Part shown: positions 8,572 to 15,854 of the stretch, piece by piece
Layout of the letters: each line of letters starts with the position of its first letter
Position numbering within the stretch: the first letter of the stretch is position 1
Assembly (NCBI GenBank): GCA_004017535.1
Contig: SAJS01000004.1
Coordinates: 1-64,000 of the forward strand
Length of the DNA: 64,000 bases
Reading direction: 5' to 3'
Source of the DNA: Mesorhizobium sp.
GTDB lineage: Bacteria > Pseudomonadota > Alphaproteobacteria > Rhizobiales > Rhizobiaceae
Notes under the pieces: model-generated
The model's database searches: none
What the model was told of the DNA's origin: nothing
The model's input: the letters and a program-made list of their open reading frames with translations, nothing else
Translations under genes and position numbers: made by a program

Positions 8572-9209
8572 GGCTGTTCTCCTTTTGGCTGCGCGGGCTG
8601 TGGCTGCACTCCAGGTGTGTGGGTGGGGGTTTGGGCACCTTCCGGCTGCTCCCCCTGTATCAACACGATCGATTGGCCGCCGCGGACCGGGGCATATTTG
8701 TTGAGGAACGCGCCCAATGCGCCAGCTGCGCCCGTCGCGACAAACGCCGCTACCGCGAAAGCCAAGACCGAGATGCGCATGTTCCGATGCTGAATGATCG
8801 CGCGTCCGTATTTCATGGTTACATAGGCCACCATGGTCATTGCGATTGGCGCCAGCCAAGCGACATGCTCTTTCCACTCCATGCCGAGGGAGTGCCACTC
8901 AGACGTTCTCGGGCTCGACAGGAGAAGGCTTCGCGGATAGTTCGATAGATCGGTCACCCCGGCCGGCGGAACGGCGCGGTACCATGGATAGACGCCATAG
9001 GCGCCAGAGAACACCGTGAGCCAAGAGAGAACCACCATCGCAACAAGCCAGAAGTTGAGCAGCGACTGCTCCCTTGTGCTCATTGGCGGCGCTCCCGGGG
9101 CCGACATTCTATAGAGACCGGCAATCGCGCCGGAAAATGCGAGCATGAAAAGGGCGCCGAAACCCATTCCATGCAAAACCGTCATTAGATCGCGAGTGGT
9201 GATCTCCAT
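8568..9209 (-). CDS. Membrane protein with proline-rich tail, 213 aa
   Basis: About four membrane segments (near residues 9-31, 50-72, 117-135, 146-165) are followed by a periplasmic-looking Pro/Gln-rich tail (PTHTPGVQPQPAQPKG). Histidines sit near membrane borders (LHGMG, KEHVAW), so heme or metal binding is possible but unproven. The ATG at 9209 is chosen over the upstream frame because aaggaga lies seven bases before it. It forms a coupled pair with the 123-residue membrane protein. No family was recognised. Confidence 0.72.
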   Translation of the reverse strand: MEITTRDLMTVLHGMGFGALFMLAFSGAIAGLYRMSAPGAPPMSTREQSLLNFWLVAMVVLSWLTVFSGAYGVYPWYRAVPPAGVTDLSNYPRSLLLSSPRTSEWHSLGMEWKEHVAWLAPIAMTMVAYVTMKYGRAIIQHRNMRISVLAFAVAAFVATGAAGALGAFLNKYAPVRGGQSIVLIQGEQPEGAQTPTHTPGVQPQPAQPKGEQP

Positions 9210-9407
9210 CGATTGTCTCCTTCCCCATGGTATTGTTCTATTTTTGTTTTTTATGGTAGCGCAACAGGCCCCGCCTTCATTGACGAAGATCAAAAACGTC
9301 GGTCGCCTGTGAGGACTCGATTTCTAGCGGCTATTTCGACGGTTCACGAGGATTCGGCGTCATCTGGGATAAAGCCCGGAGTTGGCGAGGCAGCACACCA
9401 CAAAAAG

Positions 9408-9857
9408 CTACTCTCTTGCTTCTCGGCCAGAGACTTGCTCGACCAGGATGCGATAGAACACATGCGGCGGTGAGTGGTCCGATATCGGCGGCATGTCCGG
9501 TTTAAGGCCGCCCGGTTCCCACCAGTCGAAGTGCCTGCTCAGCAGCAAACAGGCATGGCGCTCCGCCGCCTCATAGCCGACCCGGTTCGACAGCTCTTCA
9601 TAGTGCCCATCGACAACAACGCTTCTCCATCCGCGGCCTTGAGCTGGCTCATGGATCTGAACGCACACAAGCGGATTGGCTCGCAACCATTCGATCTTCT
9701 TTCCTAGTAAGGAAAACGCGTAGAGATGACTGTCCGCATAAGCATAGTTGATCGTAACGATGTAAGGCTGCCCGCCTTGCGAGCACGCAAGATGCGCCAG
9801 GCGATTCATCGTCAGCACGGTTGTGCATTCCAGCGTGGACAGCGTACGGACAATCAT
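9408..9857 (-). CDS. Pyridoxamine-5-phosphate-oxidase-like flavin-binding protein
   Basis: This 149-residue protein has the split-barrel pattern of the PNPOx-like family: a first strand region MNRLAHLACSQGGQPYIVTI, then YAFSLLGKKIEWLRANPLVCVQI and WRSVVVDGHYEEL. Such proteins bind FMN, F420 or heme and often act in stress defence. The length fits the short family members. It is a single gene on the minus strand; its neighbours are small stress-type hypothetical genes. Confidence 0.82.
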   Translation of the reverse strand: MIVRTLSTLECTTVLTMNRLAHLACSQGGQPYIVTINYAYADSHLYAFSLLGKKIEWLRANPLVCVQIHEPAQGRGWRSVVVDGHYEELSNRVGYEAAERHACLLLSRHFDWWEPGGLKPDMPPISDHSPPHVFYRILVEQVSGREARE

Positions 9858-9892
9858 CGTCCGATCTCACGCAAATTTTTGCGCGTCTAAAC

Positions 9893-10090
9893 CTACCATC
9901 GCATTTTGATCAAGCGCGGGACCAGCAAGTCGGCCTCTTTTTGAAAATCGTCATCGTCTTTGCCGTCGCGCATAACCAATTCCTCCGCTTCTCGCAGAGA
10001 AATGAAGTTGTCTAAAGAAGGTTTCGGCTGCGTTGCCATGTGAGAAAGCCCGCCGACCGCAACGGGCCACAGGCCCTCAAACTTCGCCAC
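9893..10090 (-). CDS. Small hypothetical protein, 65 aa
   Basis: The frame starts with GTG at 10090, four bases after the preceding gene stop, with tcgggg upstream. Its second half is acidic and helical (REAEELVMRDGKDDDDFQKE). An inner ATG at 10039 lacks a ribosome site. Tight coupling to the conserved gene at 10096 supports it being real; function is unknown. Confidence 0.5.
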   Translation of the reverse strand: MAKFEGLWPVAVGGLSHMATQPKPSLDNFISLREAEELVMRDGKDDDDFQKEADLLVPRLIKMRW

Positions 10091-10095
10091 CCCGA

Positions 10096-10305
10096 CTAGG
10101 CGATATGCTGCCGAATTCTATCTTGCAAATCCGCCTCTTCGCCAATGCCGCTTTGGAAAATGCCAAGCACAGCTGTCGCCAATGCCTCGCTTTGGGCACT
10201 GCTAGGGTCAAAACCGATTTCGGCACAGGCTTGCTCGAACACGCGACGGCATAGCTGCAGATCTTCTGGTTCGAGATATTCGCTCTGAGGAATGCGACGT
10301 AGCAC
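10096..10305 (-). CDS. Conserved small protein, 69 aa (RVF-x-CAE type)
   Basis: The pattern LEPEDLQLCRRVFEQACAE ... ALATAVLGIFQSGI resembles a family of small rhizobial proteins of unknown function. The start is GTG at 10305, decided by a strong ggagg five bases upstream. A related sequence (LDKLQRVFDRLCAERRL) occurs in the gene at 11025, so the window holds two members. Both lie near stress-related genes (LigD, DUF3606). Confidence 0.72.
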   Translation of the reverse strand: MLRRIPQSEYLEPEDLQLCRRVFEQACAEIGFDPSSAQSEALATAVLGIFQSGIGEEADLQDRIRQHIA

Positions 10306-10615
10306 TCACGCCTCCTTCAATCGGGGCGAGAGCGAAGAGACTCTCAACGACGTTGCCCATACTGGCGCCGAACGTGTTTGATGTGTCCGACCGGAGGACC
10401 ACCGGTCAACAACAAATGATGCGGGCGGAACATGTCCCACGAGTAAACTTTGGATTCACTCTTCGTTCACGATATTAGCGCAGGCTGATAAGCGGTCATG
10501 CTGGTACAGCGTACATGCCTGAGCCTCGGCGTTGATCTTCGGCGCCGAGGCTCTCCGCGGTCCCACTCAGCATAGAACTTACTCAGCTGCCACGCCTTCG
10601 CCCTGTTGATAGAAC
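10306..10615. other. 310-bp intergenic region with hairpin and direct repeat
   Basis: No gene is seen. The region holds a perfect 11-bp hairpin at 10521-10553 and the 17-bp direct repeat starting at 10572. Confidence 0.5.
10521..10553. repeat. Perfect 11-bp inverted repeat
   Basis: gagcctcggcg (10521-10531) pairs with cgccgaggctc (10543-10553) across an 11-base loop. There is no T-run on either side, so it is a weak terminator candidate; it could also be a protein site or a mobile palindrome. Confidence 0.55.
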
Positions 10616-10625
10616 CTACTCAGCT
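10572..10625. repeat. 17-bp direct repeat, 37-bp period
   Basis: atagaacttactcagct (10572-10588) recurs with one change at 10609-10625. The second copy runs into the 3' end of the gene at 10616. A local duplication is the simplest reading. Confidence 0.6.
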
Positions 10626-10816
10626 CGCAGCCGTTCGAGATGAGCGGTCAGCTCTCGCTGCGCCGCCTGAAGCTCGCGGAGGAAGATTTGGGCTTCAGCC
10701 GTAGGCAGGCCACGTTCCGTCATCCAGACGATCAGCGCCCGTTGACGTGCGATGCGCTGGGCACCCTCGCTCACGTGGCGCTCCGCGATCTGCAACTGCG
10801 TTTCGCGAATTGGCAT
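10616..10816 (-). CDS. Conserved small coiled-coil protein, 66 aa
   Basis: The product is one long amphipathic helix: ERHVSEGAQRIARQRALIVWMTERG, then LRELQAAQRELTAHLERLRAE. The HVxEGxxxIxRQ pattern is common in small uncharacterised rhizobial proteins. The ATG at 10816 has no strong ribosome site. Function is unknown. It is divergent from the EcfG-type promoter at 10848, which suggests a stress setting. Confidence 0.7.
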   Translation of the reverse strand: MPIRETQLQIAERHVSEGAQRIARQRALIVWMTERGLPTAEAQIFLRELQAAQRELTAHLERLRAE

Positions 10817-10847
10817 GTCCGATTTTAGCAGCCGCGTTGTGAGGTGG

Positions 10848-10873
10848 GGAACTAAACATATGTTAAAGACGTT
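10848..10873 (+). promoter_or_regulatory. EcfG (RpoE2-type) promoter
   Basis: ggaac at 10848-10852 and cgtt at 10870-10873 are 17 bp apart. This is the consensus of the alphaproteobacterial general-stress sigma factor EcfG (GGAAC-N16/17-CGTT). Transcription would start near 10880 and run into the structured stretch below. Confidence 0.68.
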
Positions 10874-10879
10874 TGTTCC

Positions 10880-11008
10880 TTACTGGCGCGTTGCCTGCGC
10901 CAAAGTCGGGGAACGGGTGTCGCCTCCGAATGCGGGAGGTTTGGTAGTTGCAGATGCCTAAGGCTGCCCCGAGAGAGAGCCCGGTTTCTCAGGACCGGGC
11001 TCTTTCAT
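10880..11008 (+). ncRNA. Candidate stress-induced small RNA
   Basis: Between the EcfG-type promoter and an intrinsic terminator lies about 125 bases that fold into hairpins: tggcgc/gcgcca (10884-10889 with 10897-10902), cctcc/ggagg (10923-10927 with 10935-10939), and the terminator. A 33-codon frame starting at 10860 begins inside the promoter, so the transcript itself would not contain its start codon. This favours a non-coding RNA. The cctcc segment could pair with ribosome sites of target mRNAs. Confidence 0.5.
10976..11008 (+). terminator. Intrinsic terminator of the small RNA
   Basis: agagcccggt (10976-10985) pairs perfectly with accgggctct (10994-11003), followed by ttcatt. The 10-bp stem is GC-rich with an 8-base loop. 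Confidence 0.75.
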
Positions 11009-11024
11009 TGACCTAGCGTCGGGA

Positions 11025-11213
11025 TTAGGCTCTGCTCCGTTTGGAAAGCGCGCGCCCCAGTGATGCCGTCGTCAAAAACTCGGAAGATTTCCATAGCCAG
11101 ATCTTCTGGTCCTTCTTGGCTAGGCGGCGCTCGGCGCACAGCCGATCAAAAACACGCTGGAGTTTATCCAGATCGTTGGGCCAGTAGACTCCACGGTAAA
11201 GCGATACTGACAT
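11025..11213 (-). CDS. Conserved small protein, 62 aa
   Basis: MSVSLYRGVYWPNDLDKLQRVFDRLCAERRL belongs with small rhizobial proteins that share the LxRVFDxLCxER pattern; the gene at 10096 is a distant relative. The C-terminus is basic (GRALSKRSRA). There is no signal peptide. Function is unknown. Its end faces the small-RNA terminator, so the two transcripts converge. Confidence 0.68.
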   Translation of the reverse strand: MSVSLYRGVYWPNDLDKLQRVFDRLCAERRLAKKDQKIWLWKSSEFLTTASLGRALSKRSRA

Positions 11214-11278
11214 GACCGCCGCACCCTTCGCCGCATGCGCAAACTATCTCATGAAAAATTGCGCTAACACAGCACAAG

Positions 11279-13048
11279 CTACGCTGCTCTTTGTGGCGCA
11301 GCTTTAAATGGACGGGCCAGCGTGAACGCGTCGGGTCGGACGCCTGCCTCAACCTGCTTCCATGTCGCTGGGTGCGCGATTGGGAAGCCGGGCCGGGCGC
11401 GCGGAGAAAACGCGCCGACGGCAGTGTTGCCTCGGCCGTTGCGCAGGTAATCAAGGAAGATACGGCCCGCGCGTGCTGCTGGATCGGAGGAGAGAAGGTA
11501 CCGCTCGGGATCGGCATCGACGAGACACTGCGCGAGTGATCTGGCCAATTTCCGGGCGCTGTCGTGATTCATCTTCGGCGGCAGCGGGACCGTAAGATGG
11601 ATGCCTTTGCCGCCGGTGACCTTGGGCCAACTCTCCAAGCCAGCCGCTTCAAAAATCTCACGGAGCGACAGCGCGGCCTCGATCACCGCGTCCCATGGCA
11701 CGCCTTCGCCGGGATCAAGGTCCAGTACGAGCTGGTCAGCATGTTCGATGTCGTCGATAGTGGCGTTCCATGGATGAAGCTCGACGGCACCCATTTCCAC
11801 TAGTCCGAGCAAACCATCGAGGTCATCTACCCAGACCCTGACACCTTCGCCGCCCTCGCGCTTTTGAACCTTTAGCTGGTGCACCGACGCCGGGATCGGC
11901 GGCAGTGGCCCCTTGTGGTAGAACGTGGCCCCGAACGCATGGCGCACCAGCTTCAATGGCCTTCCGCGGAGATGAACCAGCGCCCGGTCGGCTACCCGCC
12001 GCCAGTAGCCCACCAACTCTTCCTTCGATGGGGAGACTGCATCGGGTAGCAATTGAAGGATGTTTTCTTGCGGGACCCCGTGCTTCCCTTCCAACCGGCG
12101 CTTAGAAGGAGCCGGAGGCTTGGCTGGAATTGGTTGAAGGTCTTCTCGCAATCCCTTGAACACCGCTTCGCGCAGGATGCCGCGGTCGGTGACGCCACTA
12201 AACTGCACCTCAACGAGCACCTCAGGCCGCACCCACGTTGCTTTCGGCTTCCTGATAGGGTCCGATAGCGGCGACTTATCGACGATCAAGGGATCCAGTC
12301 GTTCCCGAACACGCCGGGCTGCTTCAAGCGTGTAGCCGCTTTGCGCCTTGCCCGCATAAAGCAGGCGGTCGCCATCTCGCCTGCCGATGTAAAGCGATGC
12401 GATACGGCGAGGTTGCGCGCCAAGCTTCTCTACGAAAGCGACAATAGGAAACGTGTCGCTCTTGATGCACTTCACCTTGAGCCAGCTCGTTTGGATGCCA
12501 GAGCGATACGGAGCGTCGGCTCGCTTGGACACGATGCCCTCCAATCCCATTCGGCAGGCATGGTCGAATACGTCCTTGCCGGTAACTTCCAGATGCTCCG
12601 CATACGTCAGCGTCGGTGCCGTTTCCTGCAAAAGTTTCTGCAGCGCAGCTTTGCGTTCTGTCAGCGGCTGCTGTCGAAGATCGCGGCCGTTAAGGTGCAA
12701 AAGGTCGAAACCAAAGAACATGAGCTTGGGCGAGTTCGGATTGCCCAGCTCTCGCTCAAGGGCTTGGAAGTCCGGCAGGCCGGTGGTGCCGAGCACGACG
12801 GCTTCACCATCGAGGATTGCAGATTTGACCGGCAGGTTCGCTGCCGCTTGGACGATCCGCTTGTAGCGGTGGGACCAGTCGTAGCCCCTCCGGGTGAATG
12901 CTTGTGCCTGCCCGCCTTGGATAACAAGCTCCGTTCGATAACCGTCGTATTTGATCTCGTGCAGCCACTCGGCGTCTGTGGGCGCTCGGGCCACTAGCGT
13001 GGGTGATTGGAACTCGATGAAGGCGAGTTCACCATTCTGCTTACTCAT
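11279..13048 (-). CDS. ligD: LigD-type ATP-dependent DNA ligase with PrimPol domain
   Basis: Residues 9-200 form the adenylation domain with the catalytic Lys33 in EIKYDGYR, and residues 205-305 the OB-fold. After a linker, residues 330-585 form the LigD polymerase domain, with the metal-binding pair Asp443 and Asp445 in LVLDLDPGEG. The protein would act in Ku-dependent non-homologous end joining, filling and sealing double-strand breaks. It lacks the 3'-phosphoesterase domain of full LigD, and at 589 residues is shorter than those of 800 or more. No Ku gene is in the window. It is divergent from a DUF3606-like gene across a 131-bp region with GGAAC boxes, which would fit stress control. Confidence 0.93.
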   Translation of the reverse strand: MSKQNGELAFIEFQSPTLVARAPTDAEWLHEIKYDGYRTELVIQGGQAQAFTRRGYDWSHRYKRIVQAAANLPVKSAILDGEAVVLGTTGLPDFQALERELGNPNSPKLMFFGFDLLHLNGRDLRQQPLTERKAALQKLLQETAPTLTYAEHLEVTGKDVFDHACRMGLEGIVSKRADAPYRSGIQTSWLKVKCIKSDTFPIVAFVEKLGAQPRRIASLYIGRRDGDRLLYAGKAQSGYTLEAARRVRERLDPLIVDKSPLSDPIRKPKATWVRPEVLVEVQFSGVTDRGILREAVFKGLREDLQPIPAKPPAPSKRRLEGKHGVPQENILQLLPDAVSPSKEELVGYWRRVADRALVHLRGRPLKLVRHAFGATFYHKGPLPPIPASVHQLKVQKREGGEGVRVWVDDLDGLLGLVEMGAVELHPWNATIDDIEHADQLVLDLDPGEGVPWDAVIEAALSLREIFEAAGLESWPKVTGGKGIHLTVPLPPKMNHDSARKLARSLAQCLVDADPERYLLSSDPAARAGRIFLDYLRNGRGNTAVGAFSPRARPGFPIAHPATWKQVEAGVRPDAFTLARPFKAAPQRAA

Positions 13049-13076
13049 GCACTCGCGACTCCCTGACTATTGGAAA

Positions 13077-13152
13077 AATGGCGGAAAGCCGCTTGCGTTC
13101 CTTAGCAATCGCTGAAGCATCGAGTGGAACATTTTGCCCCTATCCGGCTTCA
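13077..13152. promoter_or_regulatory. Divergent region with two EcfG-like -35 boxes
   Basis: On the plus strand ggaac (13126-13130) is followed 17 bases later by cttc. On the minus strand ggaac (13101-13097) is followed 16 bases later by catt. Neither has a perfect CGTT -10 box. ligD and DUF3606 genes are often under EcfG control, so these are plausible but weak promoters. Confidence 0.3.
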
Positions 13153-13179
13153 TTTCTTCACGAGCGGAGGAACAGGCAT

Positions 13180-13368
13180 ATGGCTGACGATAAGACCAAA
13201 ACCGATTCCCGCGACCGGGACCGTGTGGCGGGCGATGAAGAATACGAAGTTGGCTATTTCGCCAACAAGTTAGGACTTTCGATACCTCAGGTGCGCGAGT
13301 TGATCGCCAAGCATGGCAACGACCGCGCCACGCTGGAAGCAGAGGCGAAGCGCCTCGGAGTTCGATAA
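13180..13368 (+). CDS. DUF3606-like small protein
   Basis: The 62-residue protein reads VGYFANKLGLSIPQVRELIAKHGNDRATLEAEAKRL, the signature of DUF3606, after a charged start (MADDKTKTDSRDRDRV). The ATG at 13180 is set by gcggagg eight bases upstream. Family members are small proteins of unknown function that are frequently stress-induced in rhizobia. It overlaps the next gene by one base (taATG). Confidence 0.85.
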   Translation: MADDKTKTDSRDRDRVAGDEEYEVGYFANKLGLSIPQVRELIAKHGNDRATLEAEAKRLGVR

Positions 13369-13583
13369 TGGCCCGATACCGCGTCGACGAGCTCTACGGC
13401 GAAGAGGTCGTCTCTTCAAACGAGGCCGACGCTGACAATGCCTTGAAGGCGGTCGAAGAGGTAACAGGGAGAGTTATATCGCCCCGAGCCTTGCAGGAGC
13501 ATTGGTTCCGCGTTACCGACCAGAGCGGCACCACTCACGAATTCAGCGTAGACGAACTGCCGCCAAAAGACTTCAGCAAATAG
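13368..13583 (+). CDS. Hypothetical protein, 71 aa
   Basis: MARYRVDELYGEEVVSSNEADADNALKAVEEVTGR is followed by WFRVTDQSGTTHEFSVDELP, a small alpha/beta protein that resembles hypothetical proteins seen near DUF3606 genes. The start overlaps the stop of that gene, so the pair is translationally coupled. Function is unknown. Confidence 0.72.
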   Translation: MARYRVDELYGEEVVSSNEADADNALKAVEEVTGRVISPRALQEHWFRVTDQSGTTHEFSVDELPPKDFSK

Positions 13584-13632
13584 TCGTTGCCGGGTGCGCG
13601 CTACAACTTCAGCCCAGCTTCGGCAGATATAG

Positions 13633-13669
13633 AAAAGCCCGCCTACCGGAGCCGACGGGCCTTTCCATT
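13633..13669. terminator. Bidirectional terminator
   Basis: aaaagcccg (13634-13642) pairs with cgggccttt (13656-13664) with a one-base bulge, flanked by an A-run and a T-run. It can end both the DUF3606 operon from the left and the leader-peptide transcript from the right. Confidence 0.65.
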
Positions 13670-13687
13670 TTCCGTTTTGCCCGGACC

Positions 13688-13780
13688 TTACGTGAGGATT
13701 GGTGCCGAGGGCGTCCCCGCAACGATTGCGGAAAGCTTCGCCTTACGAACAAGATCGGGCTTCTCGTAGGTTTTCTTCAT
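13688..13780 (-). CDS. Orphan RiPP-like leader peptide, 30 aa
   Basis: The peptide begins MKKTYEKPDLVRKAKLSAIV and ends GTPSAPILT. The YxxPxL motif matches leaders of lasso-type RiPP precursors, and short MKKTYEKP proteins are annotated as putative RiPP precursors in Mesorhizobium, as I recall. The start has aggggag seven bases upstream. No modifying enzymes (B1/B2 protease, cyclase) are in the window, so it is an orphan or depends on enzymes encoded elsewhere. It lies 17 bases after the stop of the outer-membrane gene fragment on the same strand. Confidence 0.6.
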   Translation of the reverse strand: MKKTYEKPDLVRKAKLSAIVAGTPSAPILT

Positions 13781-13797
13781 GGTAACTCCCCTGCTGA

Positions 13798-13930
13798 TTA
13801 GAAACGATAATTGAGGCTAAGCGAGACGGTATGTGTGCTCGGCTTGACGAAGGTTGGGCCAACCAAGGTGCTGTCGTCCTGGAAATTGTGGTCCGAAAAA
13901 TGCGCATAGGCGTAATCGACGTTGGCTGTG
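13798..13930 (-). pseudogene. C-terminal end of an outer-membrane beta-barrel protein
   Basis: The minus-strand frame ends NVDYAYAHFSDHN ... HTVSLSLNYRF. The alternating last strand with a terminal Phe is the insertion signal of outer-membrane porin-like proteins. Upstream of about 13930 the similarity stops where an integrase fragment on the other strand begins, so only about 43 residues remain. Confidence 0.65.
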
Positions 13931-14371
13931 ACTTGGTCAAGATCAGAATCCGCGATCTGGTAGCCGGTCCGGAGATCAGGACTCGCGCGATCGTCGTGCA
14001 GCAGAAGACTGGACGGCCGGTCCAGTTCGAGATCACCAGCGACGTACGCGCGAGCCTGATGGCTTGGCTCGAATGGCGTGGCGGCACAGTGGAGGACAAT
14101 GCCTTCCCGAGCCGGATCGACCACGCGAGTCATATGAGCACGAGGCAGTATGCCCGTGTGGTTGACGAGTGGGTGACCGCGATCGGCTTTCGCCCGGAGG
14201 AGTACGGCACACTTCGTCCGTCGTACGAAGGCTTCGATGATCTACAAGGCGACGGGCAATATCCGCGCCATCCAGATACTCCTTGGTCACTCCAAGATCG
14301 AGAACACGGTGCGCTATCTCGATGTCGACGTGGAGGACGCGCTGCTCCTGGCAGAGCGGCCCGAAATCTGA
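13924..14371 (+). pseudogene. Tyrosine recombinase C-terminal fragment, frameshifted
   Basis: The frame GCDLVKIRIRDL ... RAIVVQQKTGRPVQFEI ... AFPSRIDHASHMSTRQYARV matches the catalytic domain of a rhizobial phage-type integrase. Near 14209-14216 one base is lost; the next frame carries RRTKASMIYKATGNIRA, LLGHSKIENTVRYLDVD and the stop at 14369-14371. So the catalytic Arg, the HxxR-type region and the Tyr are present but split, and the N-terminal half is absent. Confidence 0.78.
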
Positions 14372-14562
14372 CGTCGAGCGGTCATCCGCGATGCGGAGAC
14401 GCTTTAATTACGCGCGGCGGCGTGCCTATCGTGCTGTTGTGGGGTGGGTTCCGGAGCGACAACTGACGTTGGGCGTCGTGAGAAAAAGGCGGACTCTGGC
14501 GCGGTTCTGGTCTATGCCGACGCTCGTTGCCGGTCCGCCGGCCTTTTGCAACTGGTCCGTGA
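14372..14562. other. Spacer before the ROK gene, nothing recognised
   Basis: It follows the integrase remnant and should contain the promoter of the ROK regulator. No clear operator or terminator is visible. Confidence 0.35.
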
Positions 14563-15747
14563 ATGAAGCGCCAGCCCACGACTTCGAGCCTGTTACGCCG
14601 TCTCAATCGGTCGGCCGTGGTGGATTTGATCCGCACCGCAGGGGTGATTTCGCCATCGAGCCTCGCCGAGCGGCTGAACATCAGCCTGCCCACGGTGATG
14701 CGCGTGATCGAGGATCTGATTGCCGAGGATCTGGTGGCGTATGACGGGTTTGACGAGGCCAACGTCCGGGGCCGTCCCCGGGCACGCATCAAGTTCCGCG
14801 GCGCGGCGCATGCGATCATCGGCATTGAGGCCGGCAAGGGCGAGTTCTATGGCGCCGTGGCCAATCTAGAAGGCGTCGTGCAGACAGAAATGCACGAGAC
14901 GGCCGACGATGATGGCGAGCGCAATTTCGAAAAGCTGGTCGGCCTGATCCGCCGCTTGATGGCGGCTCCCCGCCCACGCGGGCAAGCCATTCGCGGCATC
15001 GGCATTGGCCTGCCCTCGATAGTCAGGCAGCCGGCGGGCGAAGTGGTGCTGACGCTCGGGCTCGGCTGGCGCGACATGCCGTTGCGGGCGCGGCTCAGCG
15101 AATATTTTCAAATGCCCATCGTCGTCGAAAACGGGCGCAACCTCGCCGCCGTGGGCGAATGGGGATTCGGGGCCGGGCATGACGCCGACAGCGTCGTGAG
15201 CCTCTCGATCGGGCCCGGCGCCGGCGCGGGCGTCGTCATCGACGGCAAGCTCTATGGCGGGCACTCGCATGCGGCGGGCGAACTCGGCTGGTATCTCGAT
15301 GACCCCCTCCTCACCGGGCGGCCGTTCGAACATCTAGGCGACAAGCAATCGCTGCGCTTTTTCGGCATACCCGAACAGGCGACCAAGATGCTCGAAGAGG
15401 CCAACACGCAATATGCGGCGGGGAAGCTCACCCTGGCTGCCGTCACCGACCGGCAGGCGAGCAAAATCGCGCCAGTCGTGACCGAACTGCTCGACTACGC
15501 GACGATGGCGGTGGGCAGTGTTGCAGCCTTGATGAACCCCGAAATCATCGTACTGGCGGGCCGGGTCGTCGGCGGCGGTGATCTGGTGCTCGATGTGCTG
15601 CGGCATCGCCTCAACGGCAATGTGTACGACCCTCCCCGGCTCGTGATAGGCGCGCTGGGGCACCGCGACGTCGTGCTTGGAGCGGTGCGCCTGGTGCTCG
15701 ATGCGACGACCCTGAACCCTGCCGACAGCCTCGTGATGGTCGACTAA
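14563..15747 (+). CDS. ROK-family transcriptional repressor (NagC/XylR type)
   Basis: Residues 10-70 form a winged helix-turn-helix (SSLAERLNISLPTVMRVIEDL) and residues 80-390 a ROK sugar-binding fold, with the phosphate-loop-like LSIGPGAGAGVVIDG. The usual ROK zinc motif (CxCGxxGC) is missing: the sequence runs GELGWYLDDPLLTG instead. It lies directly upstream of a beta-galactoside transport and hydrolysis operon on the same strand and is the obvious local repressor, with a mono- or disaccharide as likely inducer. At 394 residues it is of normal length. Confidence 0.88.
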   Translation: MKRQPTTSSLLRRLNRSAVVDLIRTAGVISPSSLAERLNISLPTVMRVIEDLIAEDLVAYDGFDEANVRGRPRARIKFRGAAHAIIGIEAGKGEFYGAVANLEGVVQTEMHETADDDGERNFEKLVGLIRRLMAAPRPRGQAIRGIGIGLPSIVRQPAGEVVLTLGLGWRDMPLRARLSEYFQMPIVVENGRNLAAVGEWGFGAGHDADSVVSLSIGPGAGAGVVIDGKLYGGHSHAAGELGWYLDDPLLTGRPFEHLGDKQSLRFFGIPEQATKMLEEANTQYAAGKLTLAAVTDRQASKIAPVVTELLDYATMAVGSVAALMNPEIIVLAGRVVGGGDLVLDVLRHRLNGNVYDPPRLVIGALGHRDVVLGAVRLVLDATTLNPADSLVMVD

Positions 15748-15791
15748 GATCAATCGATCGCAATTGACAGCGACTGTATGTCGGCATTAAG

Positions 15792-15804
15792 TTTCTAACT
15801 GAAA
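15792..15804. promoter_or_regulatory. Possible ROK operator
   Basis: tttc-taact-gaaa is a small inverted repeat in the 107-bp gap between the ROK gene and the transport operon. ROK operators are often AT-rich palindromes of this kind; support is weak. Confidence 0.25.
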
Positions 15805-15854
15805 GAAAAACGTGCCCTGCGTCGTGTGGGCGTATCTTTCGTGGGAGGACTTCA

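Noticed and set aside
10860-10961. 33-codon frame in the small-RNA region
   Set aside because: Its ATG lies between the -35 and -10 boxes of the EcfG-type promoter, so it would not be in the transcript.
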